From positions 372,001-436,000 of the forward strand of contig CP051228.1 of the NCBI GenBank assembly GCA_017792345.1: 64,000 bases of DNA, given 5' to 3'. Below are positions 18,040-26,235 of this stretch, piece after piece. Below the pieces are notes generated by a model. The model did no database searches. It saw only the letters and a program-made list of their open reading frames with translations, and was not told where the DNA came from. This DNA comes from Mesoflavibacter sp. (GTDB lineage Bacteria; Pseudomonadota; Alphaproteobacteria; UBA8366; Aestuariispiraceae). The first letter of the stretch is position 1. Each line of letters starts with the position of its first letter. Position numbers and translations under genes: made by a program.

Positions 18040-18981
18040 TTACGGCCGTGCGCCGGCCTCGCCTGAAACTCGAAGAAGTTCCGCCCCCCTCCGTCCCGCC
18101 AACGACGCCACCGTTTCCAGGAAGCGCCGTGCCTCGGGCGACGGGTCTTCCCGGCACAGGACCCCGAAATACCACCGGCCCGACCGGGCATAGGCCGGGA
18201 TCGGGGCTATGAGTTGGCCGGTGGCGAGGTAGTCGTCGACCAGGCCGCGCCAGCCCAGGGCCACGCCGCGTCCCGCCGTCGCCGCCTGCAGCACCAATTG
18301 ATAGGTGGTGAAGGCCGATTGCGTGCCGGACGGGGTCCAGTCGACGCCCTGGTCGGCGAACCAGTCGCGCCAGGACATCCAGGCGTCTGGCACCGGCCCC
18401 TCGTTGTGAATCAAGGGCATGTCCAGGAGGCTTTCAGCCCGGCACGCGTCGGGATGGGCGGACAGGAAGCGCGGCGCGCAGACGGGCGTCACGGCCTCCT
18501 CGAAAATGCGGATCGCATGGTCCGGCACGTCTTCGGGCCGGGCGAGGATGAAGGCGACATCTCCGTCGCGCATATGACGTTCGGGGCTGAGCTGGGCCGA
18601 GCTGATCTGCAAATCGATGCTTTCCGGCAGCAGATCGTTCGCCGTCAGGCGCGGCATCAGCCACATCGACCCAAAGGCGAAATCCAGCGAGATGCGAATG
18701 CGCTGATGCGCGTCCTCCTGCCGGAACCGGTCGACGACACGGCGGATCCGGTCCAGCGACGCTGTAACGGCATCATACAGAACCTCGCCGTCGCCGGTCA
18801 GCGACACGCCCTTGTGCTGGCGCAGAAACAGGCGCCGTCCGACCCGTTCTTCCAATAGACGGATTCGATGGCTGAGCGCGGGCTGGGAAATCCCCAGCGC
18901 CTGCGCCGCCTTCGTAAAACTGCCGTTCTTCGCGGACTCCTCGAATGCGACGAGTTGCGAGAAATCCAGATGATCATTCAT
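18040..18981 (-). CDS. LysR-family transcriptional regulator
   Basis: A 313-residue regulator. The N-terminal winged helix-turn-helix (residues 7-66) shows FVAFEESAKNGSFTKAAQALGISQPALSHRI in near-consensus form; residues about 90-300 are the effector-binding domain. The GcvA/AmpR-like subgroup is suggested by MWLMPRL and by ILARPEDVPDHAIRIFEEAVTPVCAP. Target genes are not evident: the neighbours are DUF1772 (same direction, downstream) and, across an intergenic region, osmC. The effector is unknown. Confidence 0.88.
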   Translation of the reverse strand: MNDHLDFSQLVAFEESAKNGSFTKAAQALGISQPALSHRIRLLEERVGRRLFLRQHKGVSLTGDGEVLYDAVTASLDRIRRVVDRFRQEDAHQRIRISLDFAFGSMWLMPRLTANDLLPESIDLQISSAQLSPERHMRDGDVAFILARPEDVPDHAIRIFEEAVTPVCAPRFLSAHPDACRAESLLDMPLIHNEGPVPDAWMSWRDWFADQGVDWTPSGTQSAFTTYQLVLQAATAGRGVALGWRGLVDDYLATGQLIAPIPAYARSGRWYFGVLCREDPSPEARRFLETVASLAGRRGAELLRVSGEAGARP

Positions 18982-19009
18982 CAGATTTATACCTTCAATT
19001 CGGACGGGC

Positions 19010-19249
19010 CATCTTCACACGGAAATCCGGCGAATGATAGCGTCCCGAATTGAAGAGACGGTTCGTTCCAATCGGTGGCGGGCCGGCCCTTAGCGCCAAT
19101 GTCTTCGGGGCACGGGGGAGGCGCGGTCGGGACGGGCCCAACGGCCCGTTTCGGCACGCCTGGTTGTCTTGGGGGGCGGCGGTCCGGCAGTGCGACCTGC
19201 CGGATGGAATGCACTGGCCCGGCGTGACACACGCCGGGCCTTTCTTTTT
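19010..19249 (+). ncRNA. Candidate small structured RNA ending in a strong terminator
   Basis: The gap between lysR and osmC, both on the minus strand, contains three stable plus-strand hairpins in a row: ACGGGCC/GGCCCGT (19132-19149, CAAC loop), TCCGGCAG/CTGCCGGA (19183-19204) and the terminator at 19216-19249. No plausible plus-strand protein gene precedes the terminator. A transcript starting in the lysR upstream region would be about 200-240 nt. I do not recognise it as SRP RNA, 6S RNA, tmRNA or RNase P RNA. The 5' end is a guess; no clear promoter was found. Confidence 0.4.
19216..19249 (+). terminator. Strong Rho-independent terminator, plus strand
   Basis: A 10-bp GC-rich perfect stem, GGCCCGGCGT (19216-19225) with ACGCCGGGCC (19231-19240), a 5-base loop, then TTTCTTTTT (19241-19249). 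The T run is only on the plus-strand side, so it is directional. No protein gene on that strand lies upstream. Confidence 0.85.
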
Positions 19250-19315
19250 GGCCAGGTTCAGTTGGCGGGGATCAGTTGGCGGGGATCAGTAGCCGGATTT
19301 CAGTACCGCCGCCGA

Positions 19316-19786
19316 TCAGGCCGCCAAATAGCTTGCCTCGTAGGTGACCGGGAAGTTCACCGAGCGGGCGATGAAGCAGTATTGGTGGATCTCGTGATGG
19401 ATCGCGTCGGCCCGGTCGCGGTCGGCGATATCGGCCAGCACGATATGCGGGCGCAGCACGGCGCGCAGGAAGCGTCCGGCGCCCGACGGCTCCGTCTCGC
19501 CGGTTCCCAGGGGCGTGTCGCTATAGGCCTGGACGACGATCTTCTCGCGGCTGGCCAGATGCAGGTACCAGAGCATGTGGCAGGCGGACAGGGCGGAGAT
19601 CAGCAGATCCTCCGGGTTCGGCAGGCCGGGATCGCCGCCCAGCAGCGGGTCGTTTGAGCAATGGATGACCGGCTTGCCCGGCGTCGCGATATCCCAGGTC
19701 CGGTCATAGCCCTTATAGGTCTTCGTGCCCTCGCCGCGATTGCCGGTCCATTCGATGGTGCAGGTGTAATCGTGCTCTTTCGCCAT
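19316..19786 (-). CDS. OsmC family protein
   Basis: A 156-residue OsmC/Ohr-fold protein (CTIEWTGNRGEGTKTYKGYDRTWDI, LGGDPGLPNPEDLLISALSACHMLWYLHLA). The cysteine in SACHM is conserved; the second reactive cysteine is plausibly in HQYCFIARSVNFPV near the C-terminus. Such proteins reduce organic or fatty-acid hydroperoxides with thiol help. The start at 19786 follows GGAGC; it lies 11 bases after the DUF1272 gene and is probably co-transcribed. Confidence 0.88.
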   Translation of the reverse strand: MAKEHDYTCTIEWTGNRGEGTKTYKGYDRTWDIATPGKPVIHCSNDPLLGGDPGLPNPEDLLISALSACHMLWYLHLASREKIVVQAYSDTPLGTGETEPSGAGRFLRAVLRPHIVLADIADRDRADAIHHEIHQYCFIARSVNFPVTYEASYLAA

Positions 19787-19797
19787 GGGGGAAGCTC

Positions 19798-20112
19798 CTA
19801 TCGCTGGTCCGGCGGGATGTGCCGGATGTCGTTCACGAAGCTGTCTATCTGATCGCGCGACCATTTGGAATGGCGGCGCTGCGTCGAGGCGGGATGGTTG
19901 GCGAGGCCCAGCTTCAGCTCCGGCCGCAGGGCGCGCACGGGGCGGATCGGACGCGGCACCAGATTGCCGCCGCAGGTCGGGCAGACATGGTGCAGCACGT
20001 CTTCCGCACAGGCGGCGCAATAGGTGCATTCATAGGTGCAGATCCGCGCATTCTCCGCATCGGGCGGCAGGTCGGCATCGCACAGTTCGCAATTGGGGCG
20101 CAGGTCCAGCAT
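19798..20112 (-). CDS. DUF1272 zinc-ribbon-like small protein
   Basis: A 104-residue protein opening with MLDLRPNCELCDADLPPDAENARICTYECTYCAACAEDVLHHVCPTCGG split into paired CxxC motifs (CELC, CTYC-AAC, CPTC), a likely zinc-binding module typical of DUF1272. The role is unknown. It probably forms a two-gene operon with osmC. GGAGTAAGCC lies before the ATG. Confidence 0.85.
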   Translation of the reverse strand: MLDLRPNCELCDADLPPDAENARICTYECTYCAACAEDVLHHVCPTCGGNLVPRPIRPVRALRPELKLGLANHPASTQRRHSKWSRDQIDSFVNDIRHIPPDQR

Positions 20113-20221
20113 GGCTTACTCCGGTCATTCGGGATGCCGGATACTGCCACAGCCGCATCAAATCACAGGGTCATTCCCCCCGCGATCTGCGCCAATTCGC
20201 CGGCCGGTTCGCCGGGGCCGC

Positions 20222-21325
20222 TCAGTCCTTCGCGCTGATCCGGTAATCGGCCTTGTCCAGCCAGTCCGGATGGATCTCCACGCCCCAGCCCGGCCGGTCG
20301 GTCACCGTCGCCTTGCCGTCGACGATCTCGTACGGATCCTCGACATAGAGCCCGTATTGCCAGGGATAGTAATCCTCCACCTCGATATTGAATTCCAGAT
20401 ACTTCCCGGCATTCGGAATGGCGCGCAGCAGATGCATGGTGAACAGCGTCACCATCGACCAGTTGGCGCAGTGCGGGGTGCAGGGCATGCCCGCCTTCTC
20501 CGCCATCGCCGCCGCCCGCAGGGTGCGGGTCAGGCCGCCGATATAGCAGATGTCGGGCTGGATGATGTCGACCACGCGCTGATCCACCATCCGCTGATAA
20601 TCGACCAGGGAGCAATCCTGCTCCCCGCCCGTCACGTCCAGGGACAGCGCGTCCGTCACCTGCTTGGTCTGGTCATAGTGCCAATAGGGGCACGGTTCCT
20701 CGAAATGGCCGACGCCATTGTCTTCCAGCATCCGCCCGACCTCGATCGCCCGTTTCGGCGAGAAGCCGGAATTGCCGTCGACCAGCAGTGCCGCGTCATC
20801 GCCCAGCGCCTTGCGGATGGTCGGCACGATCTCCTCCGTCCGGCCCGGCCATTCGTCGACATCGTGGCCGACCTCCGCCCCGACACGGAACTTGAAGGCG
20901 TCGAAGCCGTGCTTGTCGCGCAGCCTGAGGAAGCGGTCCGCCTCATCCGCCGGGGTGATGTCGCGCTTCATGGAGGACGCATAGGCCCGCACCGTGCCCG
21001 GCGTGCCGCCAATCAGGGCGCAGACCGGCTTACCCGCCCGCTTCGCCTTCAGATCCCACAGCGCCGTATCCAGCCCGCCGACCGCGCGCTGAATGTAGGA
21101 GCCGGGGAATTTGTGTTCCTTCTCCGGCACCAGATCGACCAGCGCGTCGATGTCGTCCCCGTCCTTGCCCAGGACATGGGGCGCGACCTGGCGGTGCACG
21201 ACCTGGGCGGTGATGTCGGCGTGATAGGGCGCGACCTGGCCCCAGCCCTCCGCCCCATCCTCGGTCCGGACGCGGACGAAACAGACATATTGCGTCGTGA
21301 AGGTTTCGATGCTGCGGATTTTCAT
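20222..21325 (-). CDS. Enolase-superfamily (mandelate racemase-like) sugar-acid dehydratase
   Basis: A 367-residue enzyme with an N-terminal capping domain and a barrel carrying the expected catalytic residues: Lys in FKFRVG, metal ligands Asp in LLVDGNSGF, Glu in HFEEPCPYW and Glu in TGGEQD, and a His in PHCANWS. Mandelate-racemase-group enzymes abstract a proton alpha to a carboxylate; many are sugar-acid dehydratases. The substrate cannot be assigned. It is transcribed away from the MocR regulator, suggesting regulation by it. The ATG at 21325 gives the usual MKIRSIETF start. Confidence 0.85.
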   Translation of the reverse strand: MKIRSIETFTTQYVCFVRVRTEDGAEGWGQVAPYHADITAQVVHRQVAPHVLGKDGDDIDALVDLVPEKEHKFPGSYIQRAVGGLDTALWDLKAKRAGKPVCALIGGTPGTVRAYASSMKRDITPADEADRFLRLRDKHGFDAFKFRVGAEVGHDVDEWPGRTEEIVPTIRKALGDDAALLVDGNSGFSPKRAIEVGRMLEDNGVGHFEEPCPYWHYDQTKQVTDALSLDVTGGEQDCSLVDYQRMVDQRVVDIIQPDICYIGGLTRTLRAAAMAEKAGMPCTPHCANWSMVTLFTMHLLRAIPNAGKYLEFNIEVEDYYPWQYGLYVEDPYEIVDGKATVTDRPGWGVEIHPDWLDKADYRISAKD

Positions 21326-21376
21326 CGGGGCCGGACTTTCCTGGCTGGCGGGGTGTTGCGAGCAACGATACTGAAA

Positions 21377-21422
21377 ATTGGACTTGAACGAAGAGCCATT
21401 ATCGGTCGTCCTATAGTCCAAT
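21377..21422. promoter_or_regulatory. Inverted repeat in the divergent enolase/MocR promoter region
   Basis: ATTGGACT (21377-21384) and AGTCCAAT (21415-21422) form a perfect 8-base inverted repeat 30 bases apart in the 112-base gap between two divergent genes. MocR regulators often bind separated repeats in such regions, so this is a candidate operator. The spacing of about four helical turns would put both arms on the same DNA face. Confidence 0.4.
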
Positions 21423-21437
21423 CGAAGGCGGGGTTCC

Positions 21438-22928
21438 ATGAAAACGACGGGCGGCGCGCTGTTATCCTCGGTCTGGATCGACCGGCAATCCAGCCGGAAG
21501 ATCAGCGTGCAATTGTATATGAGCCTGAAGGAAATTCTGCTGACCGGCGGCGTGAACCCCGGCGAGCGCCTGCCCGCGACCCGGATCCTGGCGAAGGAGA
21601 TCGGCGTCTCGCGCACCACCGTCGTCGACGCCATCGACCGCCTGATCTCCGAAGGCCTGCTGGAGGCCCGGGTCGGCGCCGGCACCTTCGTCAGCCCGAC
21701 CCTGGCCGAGAACCGGCCCGCCGCCCCGCCGGTCCCGGATCTGTCGGACGAGCCCGCCGCGCCGCGCCTGTCCCATGCCGCGCGCCATGCCGACCGGTTC
21801 TTCACCCCGCGCGCCTGGCTGCCGCACCAGTCCAAGGCCTTCATCACCGCCTTGCCCGCGCTGGACCTGTTCCCTATGGCCCATTGGGCGCGGCTGTCGG
21901 CCCGGCACTGGCGCGGCAACCGCGAGGACGTCATGGGCTATGGCCATCCTTTCGGCCACCGGCCGCTGCGCGAGGCCATCGCGACCCATCTGAACGCCGC
22001 GCGCGGCATCAAGTCGGACCCGGACCAGATCTTCATCGTCGCCGGCGCGCAGCAGGCCTTCTATCAGATCGCCTCGCTGCTACTGAATCCGGGCGATCCG
22101 ATCTGGTTCGAAAATCCCGGCGCCATCGGCGCGCGCAACGCCTTCGTCGCCAGCGGTGCTAATGCCGTCCCGGTGGAGATCGACGATCACGGCCTCAGCG
22201 TCGAAGACGGGTTGCGCAAGGCGCCCCATTTCCGCCTCGCCTTCGTCACCCCGTCGCATCAGCAGCCGCTGGGGCCCGTGATGCCGCTGCCGCGCCGCCT
22301 CGCCCTGCTGCGCGCGGCGGAGGAGGCGGACGCCCTGATCGTGGAGGACGATTACGACGGCGAATTCTATTACGGCAGCCAGCCCCAGCCGCCGCTGAAA
22401 AGCATCGATACGCAAGACCGCGTGATCTATGTCGGAACCTTCTCCAAGTCGCTGTTCCCGTCCTTGCGCGTCGGCTACATCCTGTCGCCGCCCAGCCTGA
22501 TCGACACCTTCTCGCGCGTCAGTTCCAACTGGCTCAGCGGCGTGCCGACCGCGACCCAGGCCATCGTCGCCGATTTCATGAACGAGGGCCTGTTCGCCAA
22601 CCATATCCGCGCCATGCGCCAGGCGTATAAGGCGCGCCACGACGCCCTGATCGACGCCGCCGCCGCCCTTACAGGCCGCCTCGACGTCCGCCCGGCCTCC
22701 AGCGGTTTCCACACCGTCGGCTTCCTGCCCGGCGGCAGCGACGAGCGCCAGATCACGGAGGCCGCCAAGGAAAAGAACCTGATCGTCGCTCCCCTGTCGC
22801 GCTATTGCAGCGCCCCAATCCGGCAGCGCGGCCTCGTCCTCGGCTTCGGCGGCATCGATCCGGATCAGATCCGCCGCGGCGTCGCGGTGCTGGACGGGTT
22901 GCTGGACGATCTCGGGGTCGGCGACTGA
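21438..22928 (+). CDS. MocR-type GntR/aminotransferase transcriptional regulator
   Basis: A 496-residue fusion: a GntR winged-helix domain (about 15-85: QLYMSLKEILLTGGVNPGERLPATRILAKEIGVSRTTVVDA) and a fold-I PLP aminotransferase domain (about 115-490). The PLP lysine is in GTFSKSLFPSLRVG; VEDDYDGEFYY supplies the cofactor-contacting Asp and Tyr. MocR proteins use bound PLP plus an amino compound as the signal. It is divergent from the enolase-superfamily gene, its likely target; PdxR- or TauR-like roles cannot be excluded. Confidence 0.9.
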   Translation: MKTTGGALLSSVWIDRQSSRKISVQLYMSLKEILLTGGVNPGERLPATRILAKEIGVSRTTVVDAIDRLISEGLLEARVGAGTFVSPTLAENRPAAPPVPDLSDEPAAPRLSHAARHADRFFTPRAWLPHQSKAFITALPALDLFPMAHWARLSARHWRGNREDVMGYGHPFGHRPLREAIATHLNAARGIKSDPDQIFIVAGAQQAFYQIASLLLNPGDPIWFENPGAIGARNAFVASGANAVPVEIDDHGLSVEDGLRKAPHFRLAFVTPSHQQPLGPVMPLPRRLALLRAAEEADALIVEDDYDGEFYYGSQPQPPLKSIDTQDRVIYVGTFSKSLFPSLRVGYILSPPSLIDTFSRVSSNWLSGVPTATQAIVADFMNEGLFANHIRAMRQAYKARHDALIDAAAALTGRLDVRPASSGFHTVGFLPGGSDERQITEAAKEKNLIVAPLSRYCSAPIRQRGLVLGFGGIDPDQIRRGVAVLDGLLDDLGVGD

Positions 22929-22947
22929 CCGCGCATGCTCTTTCGCC

Positions 22948-23742
22948 TCACTCTTCAGGCGGATCGTTCCGGCGCATCAGATAGGTATCCATGATCCAGC
23001 CATGGGTCTCGCGCGCTTCGGCGCGGGTGCGGGCGATTTCCTCGGCCACGTCCTTCAGCTTGCCGGAAATCAGGATTTCGTCCGGCGTGCCGATATAGGC
23101 GCCCCAATAGATGTCGATATCCTGATCGGCATAGCGCCGGTAGGCATCCTTGCTGTCCAGCATCACGACCACGCTGTCCAGGTCCGCCGGAAACTCCTCG
23201 GCGATCCGCCGCCCGGTCGTGACCGCGAAGGACCCGCCGATCCGGTTCAGCGGCACCCGGTGCTTCGCTGCCAGCGCCTGGGGCGCGGTGATGCCGGGAA
23301 TGACCTCATAGTCGATCGCGGGCGTGCCATCCCGCTCGTCCATCGATGCGCCATTCCGGGCGATCGCCTCGACGATGCGGATCGTGCTGTCATACAGCGC
23401 CGGGTCGCCCCAGACCAGGAAGGCCCCGCATTCGCCGTCCGCCATGCCCTCGCCGATCAGCCGTTCGAACAGCGCCTGCTTGTCGCTGTTCAGCGTATCG
23501 ATGGTCGACCGGTACGCATCGCTCCGTCGGTCCCATTCCGGGCTCGCCGCATCGACGAACCGATAATCGCGGTCCCGGATATAGCGCCGGCAGATCTCGC
23601 GCCGGAAATCCACCAGCGTCTCCTTGTCCGCCCCCTTGTCGAGCAGAAAGAACACATCCGCCCGGTTCAACGCATTCACCGCCTGAACCGTCAAATACTC
23701 AGGATCCCCCGCCCCGATCCCGATGATCAGCACGGTCTTCAT
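22948..23742 (-). CDS. cobF: Precorrin-6A synthase (deacetylating) CobF
   Basis: A 264-residue SAM-dependent methyltransferase of the tetrapyrrole-methylase fold, opening VLIIGIGAGDPEYLTVQAVNALNRADVFF and containing GAFLVWGDPALYDST and YEVIPGITAPQALAAKHR. CobF methylates C-1 of precorrin-5 and releases acetate, a step specific to the aerobic cobalamin route. No other cob gene is nearby, so it stands apart from the main cluster. The start at 23742 overlaps the stop of a possible 20-codon leader. No cobalamin riboswitch was recognised upstream. Confidence 0.9.
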   Translation of the reverse strand: MKTVLIIGIGAGDPEYLTVQAVNALNRADVFFLLDKGADKETLVDFRREICRRYIRDRDYRFVDAASPEWDRRSDAYRSTIDTLNSDKQALFERLIGEGMADGECGAFLVWGDPALYDSTIRIVEAIARNGASMDERDGTPAIDYEVIPGITAPQALAAKHRVPLNRIGGSFAVTTGRRIAEEFPADLDSVVVMLDSKDAYRRYADQDIDIYWGAYIGTPDEILISGKLKDVAEEIARTRAEARETHGWIMDTYLMRRNDPPEE

Positions 23743-23801
23743 TGCGCGGTCCCTGCGGGCAGGTGTGCGAATGGTGCGGAAAGATTGAGGGTGAGTGACA
23801 T
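23739..23801 (-). CDS. Possible 20-codon leader peptide coupled to cobF
   Basis: ATG at 23801 opens a 20-codon frame (MSLTLNLSAPF onward) whose TGA overlaps the cobF start as ATGA. GGCGAG stands about 6 bases before its ATG. Such overlap is typical of translational coupling, but the frame is short and could be chance. It resembles no known regulatory leader. Confidence 0.25.
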   Translation of the reverse strand: MSLTLNLSAPFAHLPAGTAQ

Positions 23802-24098
23802 GGTGTCTCGCCGAGGGTCGATGTCGGACGGCGAAACTGCGCCGGGGGTGGGGTGGTGTCAACGGGCGGGAGGGGGTTGGGCCTATGACGGCCTCGCGTC
23901 CCAAGGCTTCGATTCCTTCCGCTGCTTGCTGAGTGACTGCGACGAGCGCACTACCATGGGCACACCCAATTTCCTGTCACTTGACCTCGAGAAAGCAGCT
24001 GTCCAAATACAGAGGCGACGAAGTTCGGGAGGGATATAGGATGCTACAATAGTATAGACATCCACTTGCCGATCAATTTTTACATATTACAAATATAT
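23802..24098. other. Intergenic region and left edge of the AT-rich island
   Basis: No gene is supported here. Up to about 24000 the sequence is GC-rich and must contain the cobF promoter; composition then drops abruptly, with AT-rich DNA from about 24035 onward. The 9-base direct repeat copy CCGATCAAT is at 24069-24077. A short minus-strand frame at 23883-24065 shows no family resemblance and is not called. Confidence 0.45.
24069..24077 (+). repeat. Left copy of 9-bp direct repeat at island edge
   Basis: CCGATCAAT, repeated in the same orientation at 26227-26235. The two copies bracket the AT-rich SIR2-HAD gene within about 30-250 bases on either side, as a target-site duplication or short recombination site would. 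At nine bases a chance match is possible. Confidence 0.35.
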
Positions 24099-25976
24099 TC
24101 AAATAAAACTAAGTATCTCCTTCAAACTACGCATATCGCGAATCGTGTTATTCCACATAGACTCCACATGATGATGCGTGTGCTTTGGATTTACACAAAG
24201 AGTTCTTGCTCCAGACAACGCTGCCTTTTCGTCATTGAGAGAATTGCCAACAAATAAAATTTCAATAGTATGGCAGTTTATGTCAGCAGCTAATTTTGTA
24301 ATAAAATGTGCCTTTCCTTCAAAATCATATGGATGACCCACAATCTTCTCAATAAGACCACTTTCATCAAACACGAAATCATTCGATCTTATAGAATCAA
24401 CAAATCTAGAAGAAGATCCAAGAGCACTCTTTATTATATCCCTAAGTGACCCAGAAACAATATGTATTTGTATGTTCTTTTCCCTAAGAGCATGAAATGT
24501 TTCTTCAATGTCATCAACAACCTCAACCTCAGAGTACAATGTCTCAAATACCGTTCTTGTAAAACCTCTATTTCTCAATTTCTCACAAGTCAGATCGCAC
24601 CACTCTTGATGCTTTATCTTTTTTGATGAGAATCTATGATGTAGTTCATGCGCTGTTTGCAAATCATAACCGCAAGAACGCCAGATTCTTTCCCAAGTAT
24701 TTTCTTTAAATTTTGGAAGTGTTAGAGTGCCTCCAAAGTCAAATACCACTGCCTTAGTTGACCTAAAAAGACTACTTTGTTTGTGTTGATTCCCCTTTTT
24801 TGATCTGGATTTTCTCCAATTATTGCTATAGTAATCAATATAAAAGGCCAGAAGATCATCATCTCCCCGGCCAAACTCTAGAGATGTTTGAGGCCTCAAT
24901 GCTTTTTCCAAATTCCATACTTCATAAAGCGATGCGCGCTTGAAACAACCTTCTCCATAATCTTTATGACGATCTACTGTCTCCAGAGATCGAATTCTAC
25001 CAATCGCAATCTTTGTTTTCCGAGAAAGATGCTCTCTTGAAATACTTTTATAGTCCCTATGATAAAAGAGTTTGTACCCATTGATAATTACAGATCCCTC
25101 ACGCTCTTCAGGTGTCTCAAACATCCGGGACCGACGCTTACGTAAAGTATTTTTTCCCTTTTCTGATTTTACAGCATCATATGCTTGAACCAAAATTTCA
25201 AAACACTTTTCCCATTCTATATCTTCGTCTATCGAATGAACGGCTACATTATCCCTATGTTTGTATAGTTCCATCTGGCGTTCTGTAGGTTGCCACATCC
25301 AAGAGAAGTTCTTATGACCGCGCTCGTCTTTCAACTTACGGATTAAGCCCCAAACCTGATATTGAAAATGTGGATCGGAGTTAGAATAACCAACAAATAG
25401 TATACTAGACTCAGTACCATCTACCAGAATTTTATGATATACTTTTGGATGTTTTTCCTTCCACAAGGAATAATCGTCACTGGTCAATGTATGCATATCA
25501 TTTAAATCACCATGGAGGTGAACTAATTTTGGCTGACTATTTTCTGGCCTGTTAAATAGCTCAAACGTCTTCTCATTAACGACAGGCATTTCTTCCCCGA
25601 GCGCTCTCTTAAGTAAATCATCGTAGTTCGTTGTATAGATACGTTTCCATGGTAATTTTGCAATTTTATTATGTACATTCCCCGGATCAAAATCTTCACT
25701 CCTAAGTTCTTGGCGAATCGCATCCTCTAAATCTCTACGAGACTGTGACGTAGATATAGAATCAAATAGCTCAAGTATATTTCCCTTAAAATCATTAACT
25801 TTTACATTCCTGTTTTCCGCCACTCTATCCGCCAACTCTTTCCAAAGCGGCATCCTTGCGGTTCTATCTTTTTTAGGTTTGGCTTGTAGCGAGACGCCCG
25901 CCCCAACAAACAAGACCAACCTACGTTCCAACAATAACCGCGCGATATGTTCGGCATACTCATCGTCAATAAGCAT
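24099..25976 (-). CDS. SIR2-like NADase - HTH - HAD phosphatase-like fusion, putative defence protein
   Basis: A 625-residue three-part protein. Residues 1-265 match the SIR2-like fold of defence NADases: FVGAGVS (23-29), YTTNYDDLL with Asn117, KLVHLHGDL with His155, and ILFVGYSNSDPHF (192-204). Residues about 300-380 resemble an XRE helix-turn-helix (ISREHLSRKTKIAIGRIRSLE). Residues about 405-620 are HAD-like: VVFDFGGTLT with Asp413 but Gly at the second-Asp position (415), Ser508 in VSGS, Lys555 in GKAHFI and GNSLND with Asp582 (Asn578 for the usual first Asp). The gene is strongly AT-rich, unlike all neighbours. GAGG lies 7 bases before the ATG; the longer in-frame extension lacks support. 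I know of no described system with this architecture; NAD depletion on infection is inferred. Confidence 0.8.
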   Translation of the reverse strand: MLIDDEYAEHIARLLLERRLVLFVGAGVSLQAKPKKDRTARMPLWKELADRVAENRNVKVNDFKGNILELFDSISTSQSRRDLEDAIRQELRSEDFDPGNVHNKIAKLPWKRIYTTNYDDLLKRALGEEMPVVNEKTFELFNRPENSQPKLVHLHGDLNDMHTLTSDDYSLWKEKHPKVYHKILVDGTESSILFVGYSNSDPHFQYQVWGLIRKLKDERGHKNFSWMWQPTERQMELYKHRDNVAVHSIDEDIEWEKCFEILVQAYDAVKSEKGKNTLRKRRSRMFETPEEREGSVIINGYKLFYHRDYKSISREHLSRKTKIAIGRIRSLETVDRHKDYGEGCFKRASLYEVWNLEKALRPQTSLEFGRGDDDLLAFYIDYYSNNWRKSRSKKGNQHKQSSLFRSTKAVVFDFGGTLTLPKFKENTWERIWRSCGYDLQTAHELHHRFSSKKIKHQEWCDLTCEKLRNRGFTRTVFETLYSEVEVVDDIEETFHALREKNIQIHIVSGSLRDIIKSALGSSSRFVDSIRSNDFVFDESGLIEKIVGHPYDFEGKAHFITKLAADINCHTIEILFVGNSLNDEKAALSGARTLCVNPKHTHHHVESMWNNTIRDMRSLKEILSFI

Positions 25977-26017
25977 TATTCGACCTCGGCTCCATTTTAC
26001 CAGCAACGTATGCAAGA

Positions 26018-26045
26018 AATATATTTGAATCCACTCGTTTTGCAA
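26018..26045 (-). promoter_or_regulatory. Candidate promoter of the SIR2-HAD gene
   Basis: On the minus strand TTGCAA (26040-26045) and TATATT (26018-26023) are separated by 16 bases, about 40 bases before the start codon. The -10 box matches consensus at five of six positions, the -35 at four. A 10-base AT palindrome, AAATATATTT, overlaps the -10 box and might be a site for the protein's own helix-turn-helix. AT-rich DNA yields such matches easily. Confidence 0.35.
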
Positions 26046-26226
26046 CGAAGTTCGAATAATTGCCTACATGACCAATACGAAAACTATGTTTATGACTATG
26101 AATGAATGTCTCAGGTGATAACCTTCGAAACGATGATATATACCAGTGGTTGGAATATCACCCAATTGGTCTGCTACTCTCTCGATAGTGGATATATTTC
26201 CTAGACCAATGCTGACCTAGGCTTTC

Positions 26227-26235
26227 CCGATCAAT
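26227..26235 (+). repeat. Right copy of 9-bp direct repeat at island edge
   Basis: CCGATCAAT, the same as at 24069-24077 and in the same orientation. It lies at the point where base composition returns to the genome's high GC. Confidence 0.35.

Noticed and set aside
19010-19249. Known RNA (SRP, 6S, tmRNA, RNase P) in the structured region
   Set aside because: Signature sequences such as the SRP tetraloop domain or RNase P core are absent, so only an unassigned candidate is reported.
23883-24065. 60-codon minus-strand frame at the left island edge
   Set aside because: No ribosome site, no family resemblance and mixed composition; probably chance.
23743-24098. Cobalamin riboswitch upstream of cobF
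   Set aside because: I could not find the conserved B12-box-like core or the usual arrangement of stems on the minus strand.
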